NCBI GenBank assembly: GCA_037355855.1 | Contig: CM074758.1 | Span: forward strand, 3,321,001-3,385,000 | Length of the DNA: 64,000 nt | Reading direction: 5' to 3' | Origin: Pseudo-nitzschia pungens | Lineage: Eukaryota; Bacillariophyta; Bacillariophyceae; Bacillariales; Bacillariaceae | Shown: positions 53,801 to 62,300 of the stretch, in pieces | Layout: each line of letters begins with the position of its first letter | How positions within the stretch are numbered: the first letter of the stretch is position 1 | Notes under the pieces: generated by a model | The model's input: only the letters and a program-made list of their open reading frames with translations | Told to the model about the DNA's origin: nothing | Database searches by the model: none | Made by a program: the position numbers and the translations under genes

Positions 53801-54736
53801 GTAGTCGGTTTCATGGTATAGGGATGTATCCTTCATGGGAATGGTTCTGTCCATCCATTGAACTGCTCCTTCTTTGAATAGGAGATTGATCTGTGCCAGG
53901 TGGAGGAAGTCTCTGCCTAGTATGAGATCGTATCTGCAGTTGGGGGAGTGGAAGAGCCTTGCATCTTGTAGGTCGATGGTGTAGTTGCCAAACTCTTGTA
54001 ACTTGATGTTCTTCATCGTGATGTATTCTGTAGTATCGAAGGTTCCATTTGCTGTAGTGGTTAGAACCTGATGGTTGCTTCTGGTTGGTATGGTTCCGAA
54101 TGGTAGTGCTCTCTTGTTGATTAGTGTTCCGGAGGACCCACTGTCTAGCAGGGCTAATAGTGGTCTTGCTTTGAGAGGGATGCCTTGTATGTACTGTACG
54201 TTGGTTAGAAGAATAGGAGCCACGTTGCTCTTATTCGATGCCTGTTCTGCTGTATTTTTGGTTGTATTTCCAGCAGTCGACAGCAGCTTTAAATAATTTT
54301 GCTCCAGCGCACCTCCTTTGGTGTAGTCTTTGGAGTTTCCGGGATTGCAATAGAGATTTTTTGCTGTACCGGTAGACCAATTTCTTGTCAGGGACAAGGT
54401 TGGTCCTTTTGTTGCTGCTGCTGTTCTATTTTGATCGATCGCGTTGATCGATGCTGATGCGTCTGTTGTACCCTTGGATCGATTCAGATCCGAGTTCGAT
54501 ATATCCTGTAGGATGGTCCGAACAATTGTTTTTGCTGCGTTTGCAGGCTTTGCTGAGCTTTCAACAGGAATAATCCATCCTGTAGGTTCCTTCCCCTCTT
54601 TATCTGGGAGATCTCCTCCATGCGTCATCCCAGACAGCAGGGCTGTGCTGGCATCCAGTTCCTGGGGAGCCGGAGGCAAGGTGATTGCTGGTTTTGTTGA
54701 AGCCCGGGGCTTCTTTGAAGGCTTGGAGCCTTGGAG
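50840..54736 (-). CDS. pol: H2 Pol polyprotein (PR-RT-RNaseH-IN)
   Basis: First Met at 54679, but the frame is open to the gag UGA (54737-54739). Protease LLALLDSGSSG, reverse transcriptase with VYIDDIGIW, RNase H ELYTDASDLQLGAAIL, an integrase finger around YHLLLGHCGSTR, and DDE with HVDLIGPW, IHDNGGEF and NAICERVH. Ends ..STAIHWST. No lesions. The post-UGA linker shares KKPRAS.KPAITLPPAPQE with H1. Confidence 0.95.
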   Translation of the reverse strand, partial: LQGSKPSKKPRASTKPAITLPPAPQELDASTALLSGMTHGGDLPDKEGKEPTGWIIPVESSAKPANAAKTIVRTILQDISNSDLNRSKGTTDASASINAIDQNRTAAATKGPTLSLTRNWSTGTAKNLYCNPGNSKDYTKGGALEQNYLKLLSTAGNTTKNTAEQASNKSNVAPILLTNVQYIQGIPLKARPLLALLDSGSSGTLINKRALPFGTIPTRSNHQVLTTTANGTFDTTEYITMKNIKLQEFGNYTIDLQDARLFHSPNCRYDLILGRDFLHLAQINLLFKEGAVQWMDRTIPMKDTSLYHETDYTMLMEELEDAELFADDLSFANPYKSKVILDRAYQETDPSTVAQQQSHMSKQEQQQFQAILNKYPNVFNGELGKYPHKQISLRLKPGSKPIHKKPYPVAYKREDLFKRELQNLCNDGVLKRCTGPAEWAFPTFIVPKKDNRVRWVSDFRELNELLERRPYPIPRIQDIMNKRGKYTHFTKIDLSMQYYCFELDDASKKLCTIVTPYGCYEYQRLPMGVKVSPDVAQQLMEDILQDTDCTVYIDDIGIWTNGSFDLHMKTIDKVLDRLNQNGLKCNPLKCDWAVQETDFLGYWMTPTAVKPWRKKIEAILHMDRPRTVTQVKSFLGAVGYYRDMWPRRSHVLAPLFDITGTPKKTPQAAVIKGKQRKAPSAFTWGPAQDKAFQEMKAMVAADALNTYPDLNKPFELYTDASDLQLGAAILQDGKPIAYWSKKLTDAQKNYTTMEKELLAIVLCCKEYRKMLLGGVINVYTDHQNLTFRTLSVQRVLRWRLFLEEFGVNLTYVEGKKNVLADAFSRLPRMDPPTVGKKEALGKGTLIDFLKLEVPKQDEELFLAEFPNLFQHLCNDADQELHSCLLNNECLINLPNNQDLQCPVNYSNIYLHQQKDPTIKFKIQSKAFFYQELEGNSILCYANQSNPECWRIYIPASLTNDTIKWYHLLLGHCGSTRLHQTISARFYADNLTSLCKSYICPDHCIKYKNQQTKYGKLPPKEAPLAPFNEVHVDLIGPWKITAQGKNYNFKALTCIDPVTNLLEIIRIRDKSSQHISDQFKNCWLSRYPRPIKCIHDNGGEFLGAEFQTTLKQYGIHSVPTTVKNPQSNAICERVHHTVADILRVLVHVNPPQANTRASQLMDNALATCMHASRCAVNAALQASPGSLVFNRDMLIDLPLTSNLMALQQLRQQGINKALLRDNAKRKEHIFQPNDKVWMQEPDPDKLQPRQTGPFLIQQVNENGTVKLQKAPSIVETVNIRKLTPYKEPESESTAIHWST

Positions 54737-55774
54737 TCAGGGGAGCCATACGAGTTCCCCATCGATATTTCTTTCGGTCCGGCCTCCATGAGCAGTGTGG
54801 TATGATTCCATGGCTGCTCTCATATGGGCTTGGAAGGCTTCATTGCTTCCGGAGACCAGGTGAGCTTGGGTGTGAAAGGTCTCAGTTTGTTTGGAGTGAG
54901 GAGGCTTGTTGTAGTTCTTGGAGTACTTGTTCTTCGAGCACTCCGACCAATCATGGTTGTGACCGGGGATCCTACAAGGGTTGGATTTCTTCTTGTTGTT
55001 GTTGCCCTTGTGGTTATGCGAGTTGCGTTTGCGCGAGTTGCTGTTGTTATCGCTGTTGGAATTGTTCGAGCGCTTCTGCTGTTTGTTGTTATTTTTGTTG
55101 CTCTTTTTGTTGGCTTGGCGCTCGTGGCAGCTCATGTGATCGACGATGTGTTGTACTGTGGTGTCTTCTTGAATTCCACTGTGGATGATTCCATAGCTCT
55201 CTATCCATGAAGATGGGAAGGAGTGGAGGAGAATGGTGAGTTTCTCCACTCTTGAGAGGGGAGCGCTGCTCCCATCTAATTTCTGAGTATATTTCATGAG
55301 GATAAGGATCCGATCTGCGTGTTCTTTGCAGGTGACTGATGGCGTCTTCCTGCATTCGGGGCTTCTGAGATAAGTATGCATGATGTCTCTGGCGTCTCTG
55401 GCATTGCAGTAGAGCTTGGTGAAGTCAAGGAAGGCCTGTTCGTATCCTCCAATCTCTTCTTGTTCGTATTGGTATTCTTCTGGATCCAGTGGGTCCTTTA
55501 TCATGTCATTCCACTTGCTCTGCGCGTCTGTAGTAAGGCATCGGCTGAAGTGGGTTAGATATATCTCGGTGGGAAGTCTTAGGAGCTTAGCGGCGTTTCG
55601 AAAGGACTCCTCCACAAAGAGCAGTTCTTCGAGTCCTCCTGTCTCCGTAAACAGAGGGACCTTCATGCTGTCGGTTCGATCATCGTCGACGTTATACAGG
55701 GTGAAGAGCTTGGGCTTGGTTCGATCGAAGGAGCTCTTATAGGTGATGGGGGGATCTCTGTAGATACCTGCCAT
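54737..55774 (-). CDS. gag: H2 Gag
   Basis: Start chosen at MAGIYRDPPITYKSSFD (55774) to match H1; a longer frame to 55873 exists but its extra residues lie in the leader. Helical Gag core, Asn/Lys-rich region with fewer Asn repeats than H1, and CRIPGHNHDWSEC zinc-knuckle-like motif. Ends GELVWLP-UGA-CUC, then the frame runs on into pol. Confidence 0.92.
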   Translation of the reverse strand: MAGIYRDPPITYKSSFDRTKPKLFTLYNVDDDRTDSMKVPLFTETGGLEELLFVEESFRNAAKLLRLPTEIYLTHFSRCLTTDAQSKWNDMIKDPLDPEEYQYEQEEIGGYEQAFLDFTKLYCNARDARDIMHTYLRSPECRKTPSVTCKEHADRILILMKYTQKLDGSSAPLSRVEKLTILLHSFPSSWIESYGIIHSGIQEDTTVQHIVDHMSCHERQANKKSNKNNNKQQKRSNNSNSDNNSNSRKRNSHNHKGNNNKKKSNPCRIPGHNHDWSECSKNKYSKNYNKPPHSKQTETFHTQAHLVSGSNEAFQAHMRAAMESYHTAHGGRTERNIDGELVWLP

Positions 55775-55886
55775 GTTGCTTGTTGGAGATACAAGGTGCT
55801 TGTTTTGTTGAGGATAAGGGGGGTTTGGCTTGAATTCAGTACTGAGTTCTACTGTTTCTACTGTAAAGCACAAACAGTAATTACTG
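55775..55886 (-). promoter_or_regulatory. H2 leader with palindrome at primer site
   Basis: CAGTAATTACTG (55875-55886) abuts the 5' LTR exactly as in H1, with further CAGTA(G) motifs downstream. Confidence 0.6.
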
Positions 55887-56144
55887 TGTTACGGTCTAGA
55901 GTAGAATTTCGGAGTAGTATGAAAAATTGTGACTAATCGTTAACTCTTAAAAGAGCATTTCAGTTTTCGTGTGAACGTTTGAATACACACGAGCGCGCCT
56001 TGCTACTATTTGAATAACGGCGCACATGCATTGTTGGAGCGTCCGGCGTACAGTTTGAATATTTGTATTCAAACACCGGTCAGCTCGTATGTGGGATTCG
56101 GTTAATTATTTAATCGTGACTGCTAGTTACACTAGCCCGTCACA
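55887..56144 (-). repeat. H2 5' LTR
   Basis: 258 bp, identical by eye to 50551-50808, followed by GGAGA and copia2 pol. Confidence 0.93.
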
Positions 56145-57329
56145 GGAGAAAGTGTCGGAACTAACGAAACTGATCAGGGTGATCAAAGTTACAGCGAGGA
56201 GAGTAATGGTTCCGAAGGACGCCCAAAATGCAACGTCCAACCATATGTCTGGCCAGGCTATGAAGATGCATATGTAAACGTCATGACCGAAGAACATAAG
56301 CGATTCAAGGGGGTTATTCACAGGATGACCCAAAAGACAAAGCACAGGAGTGCATACCAATACCTACAAAGGACAACTGAATTTAAGGAGAACGTTGAAC
56401 TAATCACGTCTGGGAATGAACAGTATAACTACGAACGCGCAATGACATTCTTAGGCACAACGTCAGAGAAATGCCCAGGAATGATCACTCATTACCTAAT
56501 GACCCAGTATGGATTAAAGGCTGGACTACGAGTGTTCGGTGAGGAAGGGAAGGCTGCAACAACCAAGGAAATGAAACAAATGTTATCCCGGGAGGTATTT
56601 GAGGAGATCGACTATAAGACACTATCGAACAAGGACAAGAGGTTAGCACTTCCCATCCTGCTGTTTCTAACAAGGAAGAGAGATGGACGTGTAAAGGGGC
56701 GCGCATGCGCTGACGGAAGGAAACAGAGGATATGGATGAATAAAGAAGATACTCGATCCCCAACAGTGTCGACAGAAGGACTATTCTACCTACTGATGGT
56801 TGATGCATTTGAAGGATGTGACATTGCAACCCTGGACCTACCGGGTCATTTCCTGCAAACACCAACGGAGGGACGACTCATTCTGAGGGTTGATGGGGAG
56901 CTGGCACTAGCGCTAGTGGAATTGGACAGTGATCGATGGAAACCACACTTGCAAAAGGCCAGAGGAAAATGGGTAATATTCGTTAAGTGCAGTAAAGCAA
57001 TATACGGAACACTGAATGCAGCACTGTTATCCTACAAGAAGCTTATCGGTCACCTTGCCGAGTGGGGATTCGACATGAACCCATATGATCCATGTGTATG
57101 GAACAAACTAATAGGAGGAAAACAGATGACAATAGCCTTTCATGTGGATGACATGAAGGTTGGCCATGTCGACGCAAACGAGATCACGGCAATCATAAAC
57201 AAACTGAAGGCCATATACGGCAAGACTGACCCAATGACAGAAGTAAGAGGTAAACTACATGAGTATCTTGGAATGACAATTGATTTCCGAGTGAAAGGGG
57301 AGGTTAAGATCAGTATGTATTATGTATGA
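56145..57329 (+). pseudogene. pol: Copia2 reverse transcriptase part
   Basis: Resumes at GGAGAAAGTGTC in frame with 50550. The linker SNGSEGRPK leads to the RT domain: RLALPILLFLTRKRDGRVKG, ATLDLPGHFLQT (first Asp) and FHVDDMKVGHVD (about 57148) are the catalytic blocks. It ends after ISMYYV because TATGTAT is duplicated in tandem (57314-57327), a +7 frameshift; the true continuation is in the next frame from 57322. Confidence 0.9.
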
Positions 57330-58209
57330 CTATGTACAAAAGATGCTGAACGATATCAGCGAGGATATGATAGGGGAGAAGCCCACAGCAGCACCGGAAC
57401 ACTTATTTCGGACAGCAGCAGATGATGACCCCGGTGTTCGGTTGTTGAATCAGAAGGAGAAGGACTACTTCCACACAATGACAGCAAGAGCGCTGTATCT
57501 GGGAAAGCGAGCACGTCCAGATCTACAGACAGCAGTGACATTCCTATGTACGAGGGTTCGAAGACCAGATGAACACAACTATAAGAAGCTCGGACATTTA
57601 ATGAAGTATCTACAAGGAACAAAACATCTGCCCCTGATTCTGCAATATGACGGGAAAGAGATTTCACTATATATCGATGGGGCACATGCAGTTCATGAGG
57701 ACATGAGAGGACATGTCGGCGTCATGGTCACAGGAGGCCGGGGAACTATTTATGGATCATCAAACAAGACAAAAATCAATACAACAAGTTCCACTGAAAC
57801 GGAAGTCGTTGCCGTGGGAGAAAGACTACCAAAGCACATATGGTTCAGATACTTCCGATTGGCACAAGGCGGGGACAGTAATGAGGACGTGCTGTACCAG
57901 GATAATGAAGCAGCAATACTGTTGGCGAATAATGGGAGACTGTCATGTGGGAAGGGTTCAAAACATATCCACATCCGCTATTTCTTCATCACGGACCGAA
58001 TCAAAAGGAAGGAGATTGTGGTCCGACACTGTCCAACAAAAGAGATGATTGCAGACTATTACACCAAGCCAGTACAGGGGGCGCTCTTCCGGAAGTTCCG
58101 CAATCTCATATTGGGTATTCGCGACGCTGACGACAAGCAGTATCAACAGGAGTACAATGAAGCCATGGTCAAATTTGGATTAACAGCAAGTACTGAAGAA
58201 CCGGAGTGA
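57322..58209 (+). pseudogene. pol: Copia2 RT end and RNase H
   Basis: MYDYVQKMLNDISEDM onward, in frame with the RT part once one TATGTAT is removed. RNase H residues: LYIDGAHAVHEDMRGH, STETEVVAVGE and YQDNEAAILLANN, then YFFITDRI and TKPVQGALFRKFRNLILG at the C-terminus. The stop at 58207-58209 is 13 bp before the 3' LTR. Confidence 0.9.
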
Positions 58210-58222
58210 ATCCACAGGAGTG

Positions 58223-58460
58223 TGTTGGAGAAATTTTAGAGTTAGGGTTTACAAAATAAAAATGACCGTTGAGGTTCGCCAAATGAAGGTTCGCCAAATG
58301 TCTTTTGGAGAGACAAAAATGAAAATTTGGTCAGTTGAATGCACATTGGAAATATATCACGAGAGGTATGATGAGAAACCCCTCACTTTTTACGTTAATA
58401 CAATTAGTACATTTACATTATGCTACATCGGATTGTAGACTTGTTTTGATAATTTACAAG
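58223..58460 (+). repeat. Copia2 3' LTR
   Basis: 238 bp uninterrupted copy, TGTTGGAG..TTTACAAG. It shows the LTR region split by LINE A at the other end, including the TATA-like ATATAT and the CTTTTTACGTTAATA segment. ACCCAG follows at 58461-58466. Confidence 0.92.
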
Positions 58461-58466
58461 ACCCAG

Positions 58467-59003
58467 CCCCCTATGCCGATTACTATCCATCGTTCACCGA
58501 CAGCCAATTCAACAAATTGCAGGTAGATCGATTGCAAAAATTCTAACGCCAAAAAGGAAATGAACGTCTGTGTATGTTTCCCCTCCCTATGTAATTTGTA
58601 TTTGTATGCTGTTAGTTTTCCTTGTTCCGTCAACGTTGAATGAAGCCGATGGTACTTCAGATGGATCCATTGCGTCGTATGGATAGTCGGTGTTTTGTGG
58701 TGTCTTCCGGTGTCTTCAGGTGTTGTGTGATGAGATACGATCTTGTCACCATCTTATCCACAAATGAGTGAGGTTCTCCATGGTTCACAGCAAAAGCTAG
58801 AATTTGAAATTGACGAACAACATCATGGATTCGAATCATGGAAAAAGGACTACTACGTAGTAAGTTACTTCGTATTACTGTAAACAATCAAGAAACCTAC
58901 CTGGTTGAAAGTGACGCGACGTCTTCTTAAAAAACAATGAAAAATTGCTGAACCAACTTTTTTGGATATAAAACAAGATCTCCATGACAGGGTTTGACAT
59001 TCA
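58467..59003. other. Unassigned flank of the nest
   Basis: About 540 bp with no recognisable gene, repeat or RNA. Short open frames exist but none has a convincing domain or conserved start, and joined with the left flank (749-821) all three frames are open only briefly. It may be host intergenic DNA or an older element. Confidence 0.5.
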
Positions 59004-59040
59004 TAGACTAATCAATAGGGCTCACAATTTGCATATCACT
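59004..59040 (+). repeat. G-family LTR scrap, opposite orientation
   Basis: TAGACTAATCAATAGGGCTC..TATCACT matches the reverse complement of G LTR sequence (for example in 14402-14440) with about two mismatches over 37 bp. It is the only G-family piece on the opposite strand. It ends exactly where LINE B starts. Confidence 0.7.
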
Positions 59041-59343
59041 AATAATAATAATATACGTATTTAAATAACTTTAATCACCAAAGGTGAAACTAAATTACTC
59101 AGTCTGTAACCAGACTTTAACGTCGCCTCCATCATAGAGTCAGGACCCCAAGTGGTAGAACGACAAAGTTTCCAAACAAACCTTGAACATCAAGCAGGGA
59201 AAAAAACAAAACAAGTCCCACAAAATAGGGACTTGAGAGAAAATGAGATGAGAATGTAGATATTGTGATAAGATCCAGTATCAAGAGGTATAAGACAGGA
59301 TGAGAAGCAGGAACAGAAGACAAAACCAAGGTACAAAGTGTAA
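59041..59343 (-). other. LINE B 3' UTR and structured tail
   Basis: Hairpins at 59101-59116 (AGTCTG-TAAC-CAGACT) and 59075-59087 (TCACC-AAA-GGTGA), plus-strand notation, then the TAA repeats. Shared with LINE A and, in modified form, with SNE. Confidence 0.8.
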
Positions 59344-62300
59344 TCAACCCTGAGGTCCAGTAAGCCAGGCTCTGAGGAGAGCAGCCTCTTGTTGGTATGG
59401 CTGCACTGGTGGGACAGGCGCTTCATACTGCTTCCTTGCAAGGTGGATGGTTGCAAGCCACTGCCGCTTGGCAGTCAGGGTGTAACCTTGTAGGACGTGG
59501 AAAGGGGTTTGTAACAGGGAGTGTGACTGGGGAAGTGCACCAGCTGCGCCAATGGCCAATTCAGAGGAGATGGAAGCATCAAGAGATTGGTGTTGTTCAG
59601 CATCAAGGGTACCCCCAGGACCATGGAGTCGTTCATTCCTATAGGTCCAAAGATCCCAGGAGGTAAGAAAGAACTGATGGATGATAGCTGTAGCCCACCG
59701 TTTGGGAGAGCGCTTGCTTCCAATGTGGGAGTAGTAGTCAGCCTGGATTTGGTACCAGCGAGGAGACCACCTACCAAGAAGCCAGTTGTGCCAACCAATA
59801 GTCCTCTGTGCCCTGACAGCAGAAGCAATTGCAAGTGAGTAGGATGATGGATAAATTCTCTGGCCCTTCCGAACTCTGGTGAGGAGATCCACAATGGCAA
59901 CAGCCAATGATGGAGCAGTTTGTTCAGCTTCAAGCCTCTTCTGCAGTGGTCCCGTGAAGGCAGACACACTATGCGTGACAGCCCCAGTATCCTTGCAGGA
60001 GAGCACATGAGAAACCTTCTCGTTGTCTGCATCACACAAGGGACACCTGGAGTGATCCTGATACTGGTAGTGAAGTAGTTGGTTGCCAACACCAATACTG
60101 CCAGAAGCAAACTTGACAAACCACCTTTGCATGCCAGGAGGTAGACGCTTGAAGGCAGACAGATGGGCACACCAATGGATGGAACTCAGAACAGGTTGTG
60201 GAATGGGGATGTCATGGTGGGTCTGCCAATATTTAAGAAGAGGAGGACCAGAAATAGCAACATGCAAAGCATTCTGATCAAACCTTGAACACTTGCATCC
60301 ATTGAGAGAAAATGCCCAAGGCTCAAACACAAGTCTGGGATAGTGATGGGCAGAAGCTCTATGGACAGAGAGAAAGGCCTTTGCCATGCTGTCAACCTGA
60401 TGATTGCAAAGGGCCCACCAATCAAGAAAGATTCCAGCTTGATGGCCCTGAACCCACTGAAAATGCACAGAGATTGGCAGGGCAGAAATCATGTTTCTGA
60501 TGACATAAACATAATCAAAAGACTTCTGGGAAATAACCAATGGCCATGATCCCTCAGCCTGTTTGAGAGCTGTGTCACCATCCAGAGCAATGGTGATAGA
60601 GTCAGAAGCAATATCAAAAAGACTCACCAGAGCAGTGCAACAGGTGAGAACCCCAAGGATGCCTGCCAGCTCACTCCTATAGGATGATTGGTCCTCAGGG
60701 GATCCACTGACAAAATTACAGCCAGTGAGGAACAATGAAGCATTCTTGGTGGAGGTATTGGGTGATAGAATGAAAGCAGAAGTTCCTCTGAGAAGGTCCG
60801 GATCAAATGAACCATCACATACAGCACTGGCAGTACCACTCTCAATAGCATCAACAAGGTGCTGACAGCCAGCCTGTGGTAGGGAATATTTGTGGAGAAG
60901 TACTCTTGGAGACGCACAGAGTGCATCAAAGGCATCTACTGGGGAGTCTGGAAGAGAATCAAATGGATTGTACACCAGAGGATCCATGTCAGGAGGCTCA
61001 GAAACAAAAGCAGAGGACCCAACAACGCGTACAACTTGTCCACAAATAACAGGGCAGACAAGCACATCAGCACAGGCTGGTTTGTCAGAAATGAGTTCAG
61101 AAGTGACCCTGTATCTGCCCCTGCCCTGGGAGGTGCTCACAATCCAGCCAGTAGAAGTTTTGAAGAATATTCTGTTGGTGGATGGAGACAAAAACCAAGG
61201 CCAAAGAGAAGCTGTCTGGGGAGAGAGCCAATGCCCAAGATGAAAAGAAGGAGCCAGTGCCCTGGCTGCAGGGGGTGGACAGGGGGGAAGAAAACAGGTC
61301 TGAAGAGCTTTAGTCCATAAGCGCTGTGCTGCTGGAGGCCAAGATGGAGGACATCTAGGCCAGTCAAGATGATCCCTCAAGTGATTGGAGGATGTCAGCT
61401 GGAAGGCCATGGGAGAGAGTCTTTTCCCATCTGGAGTACAAATGTCAGCAAGGGAGATAGCCTTGAGTGACATGCGCATGTGATTCAAGAGGGACAAGTC
61501 AGCACCTCTGAAGCCAGCGTTGACAAAGGCTTGCATGAGATAGCAGTCATTGGAACGTAGCAGGGGAAGATCTGGGAAGTCTTCAAACAAGCTCACAGGG
61601 TGAACAGAGAAAAACTTCCACACATGTTTGTACCAGCAAGGAGTGACGTAGGAAGCAAAAGGATGATATGGGGTGACACCAAGATGGAGAGGTATGCCAA
61701 GTTCGAGCCGTAGAGACTCAGCAGTTAGCCTGAGAATCCGACCAGTTTGGGAGGACCTGACAGATTCCTGAAAGAGAGTGGCAATATGACTGAACTCTTG
61801 GAGGAGGTAGGGATGAACGAAACCAAAGCCTTGATAGAGGGAAGGACCATAGAATACATGTCTGGGAAATGTCCGTGACATCCCTGCTTTATTCAGCACA
61901 GGAACAAGTGCTGGGTGAATGATCTTCGTCCAGGTGGCCTCATCAAGTTGCGTGACAGGCATGGGGTATTCAACAGACTTCATGAAAGAATACTTGAATG
62001 TGTAGAGGGATGCCCTCTTCTCACACTTGGAAGCCTTGAGCTGAGAGCCAAAAGACTGAGACTGGGACTTCATGTGAGCAATCTGTGCTTCCTCATTGCC
62101 ATCCATGGAGATAAAAACCCCAAGGGTCTTGTCAGCATGGTCAACTTCAAAACGATCCAGGGTAGCTCGATTGCCATTCTTGTCAGCAACAGAGAAGTCA
62201 CCGGGCATGTCAGCAATGGAGCGATAGTCCCAACCGGATCCATTCCATTTGAAATCAATCAAATAACAGAAGGATTTGGCAGGTTCAATCGCACCACCAG

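Larger units (their letters stand above)
50551..56144 (-). mobile_element. H2: complete Ty3/gypsy retrotransposon
   Basis: LTRs 50551-50808 and 55887-56144 (258 bp, identical by eye), target duplication GGAGA (50546-50550 and 56145-56149). Gag and pol are intact in one frame with one UGA between. Proteins closely match H1, but the LTR is 80 bp shorter and alignable only in patches (TTCGGAGTAGTATGAA and GGGATTC.GTTAATTATT). Recent and possibly competent. Confidence 0.95.
822..58460 (+). mobile_element. Copia2: Ty1/copia retrotransposon, outer host of the nest
   Basis: The 5' LTR (822-950 plus 12178-12283) and 3' LTR (58223-58460) bracket internal segments 12284-14358, 31445-31613, 49425-50550 and 56145-58222. 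Joined in order these give gag, protease, integrase, reverse transcriptase and RNase H in copia order. Flanks are ACCCAG at 816-821 and at 58461-58466, a 5-6 bp target duplication. Without the inserts the element is about 5.4 kb, a normal copia size. It is the oldest layer: its LTRs differ by small indels and substitutions, and its ORF carries three UGA codons and one frameshift. It is not autonomous now. The order and the ..TKPVQGALFRKF C-terminus match CoDi-type diatom elements (family knowledge). Confidence 0.9.

Noticed and set aside
12334..58209. UGA as a sense codon in a variant genetic code
   Set aside because: H1 and H2 keep just one UGA each at the gag/pol junction in otherwise UGA-free frames, and other UGAs are at sites where relatives have CGA or CGG; leaky stops and decay explain the data.
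58467..58545. Possible C-terminus of a host gene (DPAPYADYYPSF..) right of copia2
   Set aside because: Joined to the left flank, this frame meets a stop within four codons upstream; no support for a gene.
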